A DNA stretch of 35,794 nucleotides from contig JAGHZQ010000109.1 in NCBI GenBank assembly GCA_017746715.1, positions 1 through 35,794 of the forward strand, written 5' to 3'. The notes beneath the pieces are model-generated. The model worked only from the letters and a program-made list of their open reading frames with translations, did no database searches and had not been told where the DNA came from. The translations under genes and the position numbers were made by a program. Source of the DNA: Cyanobacteria bacterium SBLK (GTDB lineage: Bacteria; Cyanobacteriota; Cyanobacteriia; Cyanobacteriales; Spirulinaceae). Shown piece by piece: positions 7,535-15,435 of this stretch; the first letter of the stretch is position 1; every line of letters starts with the position of its first letter.

Positions 7535-8594
7535 TGGGTTGGGGTTGGGGATGGGTATTACTCATTATTTTTTGAATCGCGAGATCGATCGTTATCTCTT
7601 CTAAATTATCTAACTCGATCGCTTGTTCTGGAGGTTGAAATAAACGATTTTGGGAACGATGATAAGCCGGATCGTAATAATTTAAGAGTAAATCTTTAAC
7701 TAAAACGCGCCATTGTTTGTGATCGCACCACTCGAACCATTGTTGCAATTTCTCTTTTCCGCAACGAGATTTGAGAGGTTGTAATTTTACTTTGAGGATG
7801 TCGGGATGTTCTGTAAGATGAGAATATTGCTGTAATAATCCCGTTATTCGTTCTTCGAGAGGCAAACGAATTTCAACGCTAGGAGACTGTTTCATTGTCT
7901 CCCACAACTCTTGAGGAAGATGAATTTTGCCGATTTTATGACTTTCCGACTCCAACCAAACGGTTTTTGCGCGATCGCATTGCTGTAACTGTCGAATCAA
8001 TAAACTTTCGAAATACTTTTGTGAGGGTTGCTCTTCGAGTTTATTTTGCCATTCTTGACCCAGCCGAGACCCGCGATGTCCGGCCAATTTTTCTAAGTCT
8101 AAAATCTGCATTCCTCGTCGTTTCATTTGCTGCAAAATCTGTGTTTTTCCGGTTCCGGTCAATCCACACAAAATTTTATAATTGAATTGTTGCGGTAACA
8201 TTTTCAATTGTTCGCGGATGTCATTTCGATAGGTTTGATAGCCACCTTCAAGGATTGTCACTTTCCAGCCAATTTGTTCTAAAACTAAGGCTAAACTACG
8301 CGATCGTTGTCCCCCTCGCCAACAATAAATTAAAGGATAATAATCTTTCGCTTTTTCGGCAAAATGAGAATGCAAATGACGGGCAATATTTTGCGAGACT
8401 AAAGATGCACCGATTTTCTTGGCTGCAAAAGGAGAATTTTGCTTGTAAATCGTCCCTACTTTAGCCCGTTCTTTATCATTTAAAACGGGGAGATTAACGG
8501 CTTCCGGAATGCGATCTTCGGCATATTCTCCTTCGGAACGAACGTCAATAATTTCGCTATAAGTTTCTTGCCAAGGATCTCGAGTGAATAGCAT
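7527..8594 (-). CDS. mnmH: tRNA 2-selenouridine synthase MnmH (SelU)
   Basis: MnmH replaces the sulfur of 2-thiouridine at the wobble position of some tRNAs with selenium, via a geranylated intermediate. The N-terminal rhodanese domain carries the active cysteine C91 in IYCWRGGQRSRS; the C-terminal part has a Walker A GLTGTGKT (144-151). The length of 355 aa is normal for the family. It lies 24 bases downstream of ggt on the same strand and probably shares its transcript. The last residues (THPQPQPTP) are encoded by a CCCCAACCCCAACCC-type low-complexity stretch that looks like a dispersed intergenic repeat. No selenophosphate synthetase gene is in this window. Confidence 0.93.
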   Translation of the reverse strand: MLFTRDPWQETYSEIIDVRSEGEYAEDRIPEAVNLPVLNDKERAKVGTIYKQNSPFAAKKIGASLVSQNIARHLHSHFAEKAKDYYPLIYCWRGGQRSRSLALVLEQIGWKVTILEGGYQTYRNDIREQLKMLPQQFNYKILCGLTGTGKTQILQQMKRRGMQILDLEKLAGHRGSRLGQEWQNKLEEQPSQKYFESLLIRQLQQCDRAKTVWLESESHKIGKIHLPQELWETMKQSPSVEIRLPLEERITGLLQQYSHLTEHPDILKVKLQPLKSRCGKEKLQQWFEWCDHKQWRVLVKDLLLNYYDPAYHRSQNRLFQPPEQAIELDNLEEITIDLAIQKIMSNTHPQPQPTP

Positions 8595-8618
8595 TGATAA
8601 TCGATAATGCGATCGCGA

Positions 8619-10379
8619 CTAATACCCTAATGTTAGCGCATCCAATTTCCGAGGATCGGAAGCCCCTGCTAAGCGATGGCCGATCTTCATAATACTCTGG
8701 GTACTCCCCATCGCATTTTTAGTCACAATTTTGTACCCTTTTTGTTGCAATAATGCGAGAGTATCGGGACTCAATCCTTTTTCAATTCTTAATTCATCGG
8801 GCAACCATTGATGATGAATGCGAGGAGCGTTGGTTGCTTCTGCAATGTTCATTTGATGGTCGATCGCATTGAGAATAATTTGTAAAGTTGTGGTAATAAT
8901 ACGACTTCCCCCCGGACTTCCCGTGACTAAAAAAACATCTCCATCTTTCATAACAATAGTTGGAGTCATGGAACTCAGCATCCGTTTTTCTGGGGCGATC
9001 GCGTTAAATTCACCGCCAATCAAACCAAAAGCATTTGGTACTCCCGGTTTAGCAGAAAAATCGTCCATTTCGTTGTTTAATAAAATCCCCGTTCCCGGTA
9101 CGGTAATTCCCGTGCCAAAACTAAAATTTAAAGTATAAGTATTGGTAACGGCATTCCCATCTTTATCGACGACAGAATAATGAGTTGTTTCATCACTTTC
9201 CTGCCAGAAAATCGGGGGATTCCCAGGGGCAATCTCCGTACTAGGGGTGGCATGACTCGAACTCATTTGCGATCGCAATCGATTTGCGTATTGTTTGGAA
9301 ATCAAACCGGAAACGGGAACGTCAACGAAATCCGGATCGCCTAAATATTTTGAGCGATCGGCATAAGCTAATTTCATGCTTTCTGCCATTAAATGAATGG
9401 TTTGGGCGCTATTATGACCTAATTCTCTAAGGGGATAGGATTCGAGTAAATTGAGGATTTGAATTAAATGAACGCCTCCAGAACTGGGAGGAGGCATGGA
9501 ATAAATGTCATAACCGCGATAAGTGCCTTTGACGGGTTGGCGAATGGCAGGCTGATAAGCTGCTAAATCTTCTTTCGCAATTAAACCAGCATTGTTTGCC
9601 ATTTCTGTAGCGATCGCTTCGGCAATCTCGCCGCGATAAAAGGCATCGATTCCTTCTTTGGCAATTAATTTTAAACTGTTTGCTAAATCCTTTTGAATTA
9701 ACCGTTCGCCGACTTGATAGGGCGTTCCATCTTCATGATAAAATATAGCCGCAGTTGCAGGGTAGCGAGTTAGACGCTCTCGGGCAAACTCTAAAACAGT
9801 GGCTAAAGAAGGGGTTACGATAAAGCCATTTTCTGCCAGTGCGATCGCGGGTTGTAGAGCGCGTTCTAAGGAAATCGTACCGTATTGTTCTAAAGCTAAA
9901 ACCAAACCCGCAACCGTTCCCGGAACACCGACAGAAAGATGACTAAAACGGGATTTTTGCGGATCTGCTTCGCCATTTTCATCGAGAAACATATCGCGAG
10001 TTGCGGCTTTGGGTGCTTTTTCTCGATAGTCGATCGCAAGAGTTTGTTGGGAATCTGCGAGATGAACTAACATGAATCCACCGCCGCCAATATTCCCCGC
10101 ATAAGGGAGAGTTACGGCGAGGGTAAAACCAACCGTTACCGCAGCATCGATCGCGTTTCCGCCTTCTTTTAAAACATCTAAACCTGCTTGGGTCGCGATT
10201 GCTTCTTGGGTTGCCACCATGCCATTTTCAGCAGTTACGGGATGGAAGCGATCGCGAAAACTAAAAATAGGCGTATCTTGCGCCCGCACCAAATGAATAA
10301 AAGGATTGGCAAAGATACTGAAAAGGAGGACGAAAAGAAATAAAATAAGATTGCGACGTTTTGATAAGAAAAAGCCCAT
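8619..10379 (-). CDS. ggt: gamma-glutamyltransferase (gamma-glutamyl transpeptidase)
   Basis: Ggt cleaves or transfers the gamma-glutamyl group of glutathione and related compounds outside the cytoplasm. The first 33 residues form a signal peptide (basic MGFFLSKRRN, then LILFLFVLLFSIF, cleavage near VRAQ). Family landmarks are GGNAIDAAV (73-81), NIGGGGFMLVH (96-106), YREKAPKAA (substrate carboxylate Arg119), and the autocatalytic processing site before TTHYSVVDKDGNAV, where Thr398 should become the N-terminal nucleophile of the small subunit. GSPGGSRI occurs further on. At 586 aa it has the standard length. It is the first gene of a minus-strand pair with mnmH. Confidence 0.95.
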   Translation of the reverse strand: MGFFLSKRRNLILFLFVLLFSIFANPFIHLVRAQDTPIFSFRDRFHPVTAENGMVATQEAIATQAGLDVLKEGGNAIDAAVTVGFTLAVTLPYAGNIGGGGFMLVHLADSQQTLAIDYREKAPKAATRDMFLDENGEADPQKSRFSHLSVGVPGTVAGLVLALEQYGTISLERALQPAIALAENGFIVTPSLATVLEFARERLTRYPATAAIFYHEDGTPYQVGERLIQKDLANSLKLIAKEGIDAFYRGEIAEAIATEMANNAGLIAKEDLAAYQPAIRQPVKGTYRGYDIYSMPPPSSGGVHLIQILNLLESYPLRELGHNSAQTIHLMAESMKLAYADRSKYLGDPDFVDVPVSGLISKQYANRLRSQMSSSHATPSTEIAPGNPPIFWQESDETTHYSVVDKDGNAVTNTYTLNFSFGTGITVPGTGILLNNEMDDFSAKPGVPNAFGLIGGEFNAIAPEKRMLSSMTPTIVMKDGDVFLVTGSPGGSRIITTTLQIILNAIDHQMNIAEATNAPRIHHQWLPDELRIEKGLSPDTLALLQQKGYKIVTKNAMGSTQSIMKIGHRLAGASDPRKLDALTLGY

Positions 10380-10468
10380 AGAAATAAAATACTCAGCAAT
10401 CGGCTGTTATCTTATTTATCATATAAAGTGTTGCATTGATGATTTTTTTATCTTGAACGGCAAATACA

Positions 10469-10556
10469 ATCCCTCCCAACCCCCCGTTGTTAAAAAGCGG
10501 AGCATCCTCTGGCTTTCCCTCTTTTTAAGGGGGATGGAAGGGGGATTTAGGGGGAT
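10469..10556. repeat. C-rich/G-rich imperfect inverted repeat element
   Basis: A C-rich left end (CCCTCCCAACCCCCC), an inner inverted pair TTAAAAAG (10490-10497) and CTTTTTAA (10521-10528), and a G-rich right end (GGGGGATGGAAGGGGGATTT) form an imperfect palindrome of about 88 bp. This is the look of the short dispersed repeats found between cyanobacterial genes. The only good start codon of the next gene lies inside it. Confidence 0.65.
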
Positions 10557-11862
10557 CGCAACCTCTCGAAAACAAAAATATATCTTAACGGTTTTCAGTT
10601 TAATCTTGAGCGTTGGAGGCGGTTTAACGGCTTGTAGCGGCAATAGCGTCTCGCAAAGTTGGTTTGCACCCGATCCCAAACTGCAAGAGAATTCTGTGGT
10701 GTTAGAACCGTCTCCGAGTCCTTCTCCCGTCGATCGTGCAACTCCTAGAGAAACGCCTCCACCCGCACCCCAAGACATCAAGGATAATCGACTCCCGCCT
10801 AATTTTCCCAAAACAATTCCCATTTACCAACAAGCAAAGTTACTAAAATCGCAATATCGGGTCGGCGAAATTAAGGGGGAAACTCGCTGGCAAACGGAAG
10901 CCGATCGCGAGACGATTTCGGAATTTTATCAGCAAGAATTGATAAATAAGAATTGGGCGATCGATACGGCTGAATCGAATAACGATCTGGCGATCGCATC
11001 TCTCGATAATTTGCAGATCAAGCTCTCTATTTTACCCAAATCGAAGGACAATTCGGAAACAATTTTTTTGATTGAATACGAAGCAAAATCCCAAGGATCG
11101 GAGGTTGCTAAAACGAGTTCGCCTGCTGCGGAAGAAAAAACTGCAGAAACAAAAAGCGATCGCGACAAAGAAGAGGAAAAAATAGAAATTTCTGTGAATT
11201 TAGAACAAGTTTCCCCTCAAGTTCGCGGTTATATTAAAGACTTGGCGGCGTTAGGAATCTTGCCGGAAAACTTTGACCCCGATCGCACAATTACGCGGCG
11301 AGAATATGGGCGCTGGTTGTTTGAGGCACACAATCAATTATACCGCGATCGCCCGACCAAACAAATTCGCCCCGTTGCCAGTGTATCTCAGCCGGCTTTT
11401 GGGGATGTGAAGGAAAGCGATCGGGATTTTGCTATCATTCAAGGGTTAGCAGAAGCGGGAATTATTCCGTCTCGTTTGAATCAAAATACGGAGGCTTTAT
11501 TATTTCAGCCAGATGCCCCTTTAACGCGAGAAACTTTGATTCTGTGGAAAGTTCCCCTCGATATTCGCAAAGGGTTGCCGACGGCTTCTCTCGAGGCAGT
11601 CCAGAAAACATGGGGGTTTCAAGATACGGAAAAAATCGATCCCAAGGTGTTAAAAGCCTTGTTTACCGATTTTGAAAATGGAGAAAATGCGAATATTTTG
11701 CGTGCCTTTGGTTATACAACTCTATTGCAGCCTAAAAAGTCGGTAACGAATGCAGAAGCGGCAGCGAGTTTATGGTATTTTGGCTATCAAGGAGAGGGGA
11801 TTTCAGCACGAGAAATTTTAGTTTTAGAAAATTCTAATCCCCTCTTTACAAAAGAGGATTAG
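10534..11862 (+). CDS. lipoprotein with SLH-like domain
   Basis: The frame is open from 10306, but ATG 10534 gives a proper exported start: basic SRKQK, hydrophobic ILTVFSLILSVGGG and lipobox LTAC, so a lipoprotein of about 442 aa. A proline/serine-rich linker (PSPSPSPVDRATPRETPPPAP) follows, then a domain with NFPKTIPIYQQAKLL and a charged, lysine/glutamate-rich spacer. The C-terminal half has S-layer-homology-like features: VRGYIKDLAALGILP, FDPDRTITRREYGRWLFEA, then a second unit with FAIIQGLAEAGIIPSRL and LFQPDAPLTRETLILW. SLH domains attach proteins to peptidoglycan-linked polymer, so a cell-envelope role is likely. It is divergent from ggt. The start codon lies in a dispersed repeat and the stop codon in a second small palindrome. 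Confidence 0.8.
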   Translation: MEGGFRGIATSRKQKYILTVFSLILSVGGGLTACSGNSVSQSWFAPDPKLQENSVVLEPSPSPSPVDRATPRETPPPAPQDIKDNRLPPNFPKTIPIYQQAKLLKSQYRVGEIKGETRWQTEADRETISEFYQQELINKNWAIDTAESNNDLAIASLDNLQIKLSILPKSKDNSETIFLIEYEAKSQGSEVAKTSSPAAEEKTAETKSDRDKEEEKIEISVNLEQVSPQVRGYIKDLAALGILPENFDPDRTITRREYGRWLFEAHNQLYRDRPTKQIRPVASVSQPAFGDVKESDRDFAIIQGLAEAGIIPSRLNQNTEALLFQPDAPLTRETLILWKVPLDIRKGLPTASLEAVQKTWGFQDTEKIDPKVLKALFTDFENGENANILRAFGYTTLLQPKKSVTNAEAAASLWYFGYQGEGISAREILVLENSNPLFTKED

Positions 11863-11868
11863 GGGAGA
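11834..11868 (+). terminator. palindrome over the stop codon of the SLH-like lipoprotein gene
   Basis: CTAATCCCCTCTTT and AAAGAGGATTAG form an imperfect stem with a short loop and a two-base bulge. The stop codon TAG lies in the right arm. No clear T-run follows, so it is either a weak terminator or a dispersed repeat that has become the end of the gene. Confidence 0.4.
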
Positions 11869-11954
11869 TATCAACTTATATAAAATCGGAAAATGGATGA
11901 TAATTAATATTGGATAGAATCTAGAGATTAGTCAATTCATTACATAATCTGCAA

Positions 11955-12135
11955 AATCATAAGTCACAAGGGGGCTAACCCCCTTGGAATCCCAACAGTG
12001 CGCGTTCCCTAAGCGAATTGCATTCGCCGGGGTCGCACTGCCACTGAGGGGGCGGCGCTGCGCCCCCAGACCCTCACTTCGACATCGCTCAGTACAAGTT
12101 GCTCAGTGACCTCCGCGCGGGGCTTCGCTACATTT
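11955..12135. repeat. GC-rich multi-hairpin element
   Basis: Four perfect inverted repeats of 6-7 bp are packed into about 100 bp (one nested inside another), followed by a CGCGCGGGGC stretch. The base composition differs sharply from the AT-rich flanks. It resembles composite cyanobacterial intergenic repeats, but it could also encode a structured RNA. There is no open frame of note. Confidence 0.6.
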
Positions 12136-12262
12136 TGATTGTCTCTACACTTAAAAGGATTCTTTCTAACCCATAAGAATGAGCGTAATACCTTAGTTCA
12201 AAGTTTTAATAAATGTTTGCTCATTAAACAAATTTAATATTACAAACTTGAGATGCACTCAA

Positions 12263-12288
12263 GAAAAAAAGCGGGGCATTTGCCCCAC
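12263..12288 (-). terminator. Rho-independent terminator of the 60-aa protein gene
   Basis: On the minus strand GTGGGGC-AAAT-GCCCCGC is followed by seven Ts. It begins a few bases after the stop codon at 12296-12298 and gives good evidence that the small gene is real and read leftward. Confidence 0.85.
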
Positions 12289-12295
12289 ATTACTA

Positions 12296-12478
12296 TTATT
12301 GACGATCTATCGTCATTTTCATTCCGGTTAAGCCAAATTCGACCTCGACTTTGCCTTGGAAAGGGCTATGAATAGTCATTCCCACAATACCCAAAATCGT
12401 TCCTCCAAATACAATCATGGTCATTAGAGTGATTATCCCGTAACGGGAGAGTTTGAGTCTTGCAGAATCTTTTGGCAT
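12296..12478 (-). CDS. small single-TM membrane protein, unknown function
   Basis: The 60-aa product has a short basic N-terminus (MPKDSARLKLSRYG), one transmembrane helix (about residues 14-36, IITLMTMIVFGGTILGIVGM) and a 24-residue tail, probably outside the cytoplasm (KVEVEFGLTGMKMTIDRQ). A strong Rho-independent terminator directly follows the stop codon, which supports it as a gene. I do not recognise the family. It stands alone between a structured repeat and transposon/antitoxin remnants. Confidence 0.68.
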   Translation of the reverse strand: MPKDSARLKLSRYGIITLMTMIVFGGTILGIVGMTIHSPFQGKVEVEFGLTGMKMTIDRQ

Positions 12479-12635
12479 AGAATGTGAAGTTATATGACAA
12501 ACAAAGCGATTCTCGACAGTTAAATCGCCTAACTTATCTTACTACATTGTTTTTATCGAGGCGATCGCGTTTTCTGGAGTTTCAGTGCGATCGTCTGTAA
12601 TTCTGTAATGAATATTACTGTGGGTTTGCGATCGT

Positions 12636-12663
12636 GTAGGGATGTTGCATTCAACGTCCCTAC
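12636..12663. repeat. GTAGGGA...TCCCTAC inverted repeat
   Basis: GTAGGGATGTTG (12636-12647) pairs with CAACGTCCCTAC (12652-12663), with one G-T pair and a four-base loop CATT. This is the familiar GTAGGGACGTTGCAT-type small dispersed repeat of cyanobacteria. It abuts the transposase remnant. Confidence 0.7.
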
Positions 12664-12664
12664 A

Positions 12665-12815
12665 TCACGGATTTTCTACTGCACCTATTTGAATCAGCCA
12701 AGCAAAGGTTCGTTCGATTACCTAACGTCGCGGAAGAATTTCCAACTCTTTCTTTTTACTCTGTATCACTTCAATTCTAGCTTGATTTATCTTGGCGATC
12801 GCCGTAGAGAATTTT
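12665..12815 (-). pseudogene. IS5-type transposase C-terminal remnant
   Basis: Read leftward, one frame gives ...ARIEVIQSKKKELEILPRR, then a TAG stop, then VIERTFAWLIQIG and a stop at 12665-12667. This matches the end of IS5-family transposases (LEVV.R.....F.VLP.RWVVERTFAWL...RRL), with the expected tryptophan codon TGG changed to TAG. Only about 50 codons remain, without ends or inverted repeats that I can define. It joins, across a run of seven As, the antidote remnant upstream. Confidence 0.6.
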
Positions 12816-12820
12816 TTTCC

Positions 12821-12950
12821 TGCCTTTTGCTTCGATAATATTAGAAAAGGCTTTTTCGATCATTTTAGGATCGCCTTCCTCTAAAACAACCTCAAGATAC
12901 ATTGCTGCTTCTGAAAGATCTTGTAACGATAATATATTAACTTTTGTTAC
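12821..12950 (-). pseudogene. addiction-module antidote protein remnant
   Basis: Read leftward, the frame gives LQDLSEAAMYLEVVLEEGDP followed by KMIEKAFSNIIEAKG. This matches the N-terminal half of the HigA-like probable addiction module antidote proteins (..EEDMALYLEACLEEGDP.LI..AL..IARAKGM). There is no start codon before an in-frame stop upstream, and the helix-turn-helix half is missing: the similarity ends at a poly-A run and transposase-like codons follow. It is therefore a dead fragment. I see no matching toxin gene in the next 280 bases upstream. Confidence 0.55.
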
Positions 12951-13232
12951 ATTTGATAAAGTTCGGCTTTACATTTTAGAGACAGAGATTGACGGACAAT
13001 ATCGATTTTGAATCGGGGGCGGACTCAACCTATATTATTATCAATTACCTCGAAGAACGATCTGGGAAAGACTGTGCGAGGAAGGATTTCTACCCTTTTA
13101 GAGTCTTTATCTCCTGCTAGATCGAAAGATTTAGCACCAAATTCCTCGAATTTTAACTCAATCTTATCGATGCGTTATCCATCCCTTGGAAACGTCTTTC
13201 CCTAACCCAATTTCCTTTTATTCATTACCGCA
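12951..13232. other. leader region of bicA
   Basis: No supported gene; the ORFs on either strand are short and low in coding character. The stretch must contain the bicA promoter. I see no clear operator or riboswitch. Confidence 0.5.
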
Positions 13233-14909
13233 ATGCAACTTGTTAATCGCATACACTTGAAAAATCTGCGCGGTGACATTTTTGGAGGCGTAACGGCTGC
13301 CATTGTTGCCCTGCCCTTAGCCTTAGCCTTTGGGGTATCCTCGGGGGCAGGACCGATCGCGGGACTCTACGGCGCGATCGTCACGGGCTTTTTTGCCGCG
13401 CTTTGCGGGGGAACCCCCTCCCAAATTACCGGACCCACCGGACCGATGACCGTCGTGATGGCAACGATTATCGCCGCAGTTGCCGCTCAAAACTCGGAAA
13501 CCGGCTTGGCAACAGCATTTACCATTGTGATACTCGGAGGAATCTTTCAAATTCTTTTCGGCGTTTTGCGATTGGGTAAATATATTACCCTGATGCCCTA
13601 CACGGTAATTTCCGGATTTATGTCCGGTATTGGTGCAATTATTATCATTATTGAAATTGCTCCTTTCTTAGGTTATCCCAACATTGCCGGGGTCGTGGCT
13701 TCTTTTCGTGCCATTCCCCGAGAAATTATCAATCCCGATCCCATTGCTACGGGTTTGGGCATCTTCACCCTCGCGATCGTCTTCTTGGCTCCCCCCAAAC
13801 TCAATCGCCTGATTCCTTCTCCTTTGTTAGCCCTCATTGTCGGCACGCTGATTTCTGTTGTTGCCTTTCCCAGTAGCGACATTCCCCGCATTGGCGATAT
13901 TCCGTCCGGGTTGCCCGAGTTGCACCTGCCCGCTTTCAATTTGGAAAACCTCAATTTTATCGTCGGTTATGGCTTAATGCTGGCCGTTTTAGGGGCGATC
14001 GATTCCCTGTTGACCTCCCTAGTCGCCGATAATATCACCCGCACCCAACACGAATCCGATCGCGAATTAATCGGTCAGGGTATTGGCAACACCATATCGG
14101 GACTCTTGGGGGGACTGCCAGGAGCGGGGGCAACCATGCGGACGGTGATTAACGTCCAATCAGGAGGGAAAACCCCTCTTTCCGGGATCGTCCACGCTTT
14201 AATTTTGCTGGCTGTCGTTCTCGGGGCCGGCAATTTAACTGAAAGCATTCCTCACACGGTTTTAGCGGGAATTCTAATCAAAGTCGGCATTGATATTATC
14301 GATTGGGGCTTTCTCAAACGCGCCCACGTCATCTCCAAGAAAGCTGCTGCCATCATGTATGGTGTCATGTTATTGACGGTATTTGTCGATCTGATTGTTG
14401 CCGTAGCCGTAGGTGTTTTTGTCGCCAATATTTTAACCATCGAACGCTTGAGTAAATTACAGAGCGAAAAAGTTAAAATCGTCACCAATCCCCAAGGAGA
14501 GATTCCCCTACAACCCGAAGAAGAAGAGATTCTCAAAGAAGCCAAAGGCGCCATCTTGTTATTCCATCTCGGGGGTCCGATGAGTTTCGGTGCGGCAAAA
14601 TCCATTTCTCGGCGCATGTCTATCGTGCAACATTATGAGGTTTTGATTTTGGATATTACCGATGTCACCTTACTCGGGATTACCGCATCTTTGGCCGTTG
14701 AAACCATGATCAAAGATGCGATCGCCCAACGACGAGATGTCTATATTGTCGGTGCAAAAGGTCAAGCCAAAGAACGCTTGCAAAAATTGAAAGTGTTAGA
14801 GTTACTTCCTCTGAACAATCAATTGGATAATCGTCTCGATGCTTTGCGCCAAGCTCATCTTTTCCTCAATCCTTCTTTAGTAGAAGATAGAGAAACAACC
14901 AATGTTTGA
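13233..14909 (+). CDS. bicA: SulP family bicarbonate transporter BicA
   Basis: BicA is a low-affinity, high-flux sodium-dependent bicarbonate transporter of the cyanobacterial carbon-concentrating mechanism. The N-terminus (HLKNLRGDIFGGVTAAIVAL, SSGAGPIAGLYGAIV, GGTPSQITGPTGPMTVV) is that of SulP transporters and close to known BicA. The membrane part spans about residues 12-410; D257 and T261 in GAIDSLLTSLVAD lie where the BicA sodium site is placed, and T69 is in ITGPTGP. A C-terminal STAS domain (about 440-540) contains LILDITDVTLLGITAS. At 558 aa it has the normal length. Other SulP members carry sulfate, so substrate is inferred from similarity and host. It stands alone, with a stem-loop after the stop. 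Confidence 0.88.
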   Translation: MQLVNRIHLKNLRGDIFGGVTAAIVALPLALAFGVSSGAGPIAGLYGAIVTGFFAALCGGTPSQITGPTGPMTVVMATIIAAVAAQNSETGLATAFTIVILGGIFQILFGVLRLGKYITLMPYTVISGFMSGIGAIIIIIEIAPFLGYPNIAGVVASFRAIPREIINPDPIATGLGIFTLAIVFLAPPKLNRLIPSPLLALIVGTLISVVAFPSSDIPRIGDIPSGLPELHLPAFNLENLNFIVGYGLMLAVLGAIDSLLTSLVADNITRTQHESDRELIGQGIGNTISGLLGGLPGAGATMRTVINVQSGGKTPLSGIVHALILLAVVLGAGNLTESIPHTVLAGILIKVGIDIIDWGFLKRAHVISKKAAAIMYGVMLLTVFVDLIVAVAVGVFVANILTIERLSKLQSEKVKIVTNPQGEIPLQPEEEEILKEAKGAILLFHLGGPMSFGAAKSISRRMSIVQHYEVLILDITDVTLLGITASLAVETMIKDAIAQRRDVYIVGAKGQAKERLQKLKVLELLPLNNQLDNRLDALRQAHLFLNPSLVEDRETTNV

Positions 14910-14982
14910 TTTTGTTATTCGTTATTAGTGGGTTGTTGGTTGTCGGGACTTCGATCGAGCTCGAACCGAACAAAACCCAGAG

Positions 14983-15018
14983 AAAGAGCGATCGTGTTTC
15001 TGGTGCGATCGCTTTTCT
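14983..15018 (+). terminator. probable terminator of bicA
   Basis: AAAGAGCGATCG (14983-14994) pairs with CGATCGCTTTT (15006-15016), with one G-T pair and an 11-base loop, and the right arm ends in a T-run. It lies about 75 bases after the bicA stop. The core is a HIP1-like octamer, so part of the symmetry may be incidental. Confidence 0.45.
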
Positions 15019-15141
15019 GTAGAGTGAGAATCAAAGCAGATCCCCTCTCATTGATAATTGGTAATTGTTCATTGATCATTGAGAAAGATTGTGTCAAAAT
15101 CGGAAAGGAGATTATTCTAGACCAAAGAGTGTTAAATTAAG

Positions 15142-15435
15142 ATGATCAAGCTGCGATTAAAGCGATACGGCAAGAAGAGAGAAGTTAGCTACCGCATTGT
15201 AGCCATGAACAGTCGCGACCGTCGCGACGGTCGCCCCATTGAAGAATTGGGATTTTATAACCCTCGCACGGACGAAACCCGCCTGAATGTTCCTGCGATC
15301 GTAAAGCGACTTCAGCAAGGCGCCCAGCCGACCGATACCGTTCGCAATATTCTCACCAAAGCCCAAGTTTTCGAGCAACTGAAGAATACGGAAACAACGA
15401 CAGAAACTAAGACAGAAGAAACTAAGGATGCCTGA
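15142..15435 (+). CDS. rpsP: 30S ribosomal protein S16
   Basis: S16 is a primary small-subunit assembly protein. The sequence MIKLRLKRYGKKREVSYRIV, followed by ELGFYNPRTDE and VKRLQQGAQPTDTVRNIL, is diagnostic. The 97 aa include a short acidic/threonine-rich tail (NTETTTETKTEETKDA) beyond the conserved domain, common in cyanobacteria. Its last 8 bases overlap the start of the KH-domain protein gene, an arrangement conserved in many bacteria (rpsP followed by khpA), so translation is probably coupled. Confidence 0.97.
   Translation: MIKLRLKRYGKKREVSYRIVAMNSRDRRDGRPIEELGFYNPRTDETRLNVPAIVKRLQQGAQPTDTVRNILTKAQVFEQLKNTETTTETKTEETKDA

Larger units (their letters stand above)
11863..12295. other. 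non-coding stretch with a cluster of hairpins
   Basis: No convincing gene in 433 bases. The first 80 bases are AT-rich. From about 11955 to 12135 lies a GC-rich structured element: AAGGGGG/CCCCCTT (11968-11985), CAGTGCG/CGCACTG (11996-12040) enclosing GCGAAT/ATTCGC (12013-12027), and GGGGGCG/CGCCCCC (12048-12067). The remaining bases up to 12260 are AT-rich again and end at the terminator of the minus-strand 60-aa gene. Confidence 0.7.

Noticed and set aside
7496..7699. 67-aa plus-strand ORF after cobQ
   Set aside because: It is antisense to the 3' end of mnmH and begins in a low-complexity repeat.
12608..12838. 76-aa plus-strand ORF
   Set aside because: It crosses the GTAGGGA repeat and lies opposite the transposase and antidote remnants; the translation has no protein-like pattern.
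13008..13205. 65-aa plus-strand ORF before bicA
   Set aside because: No ribosome binding site, no conserved motif, and it lies in the leader region of bicA.
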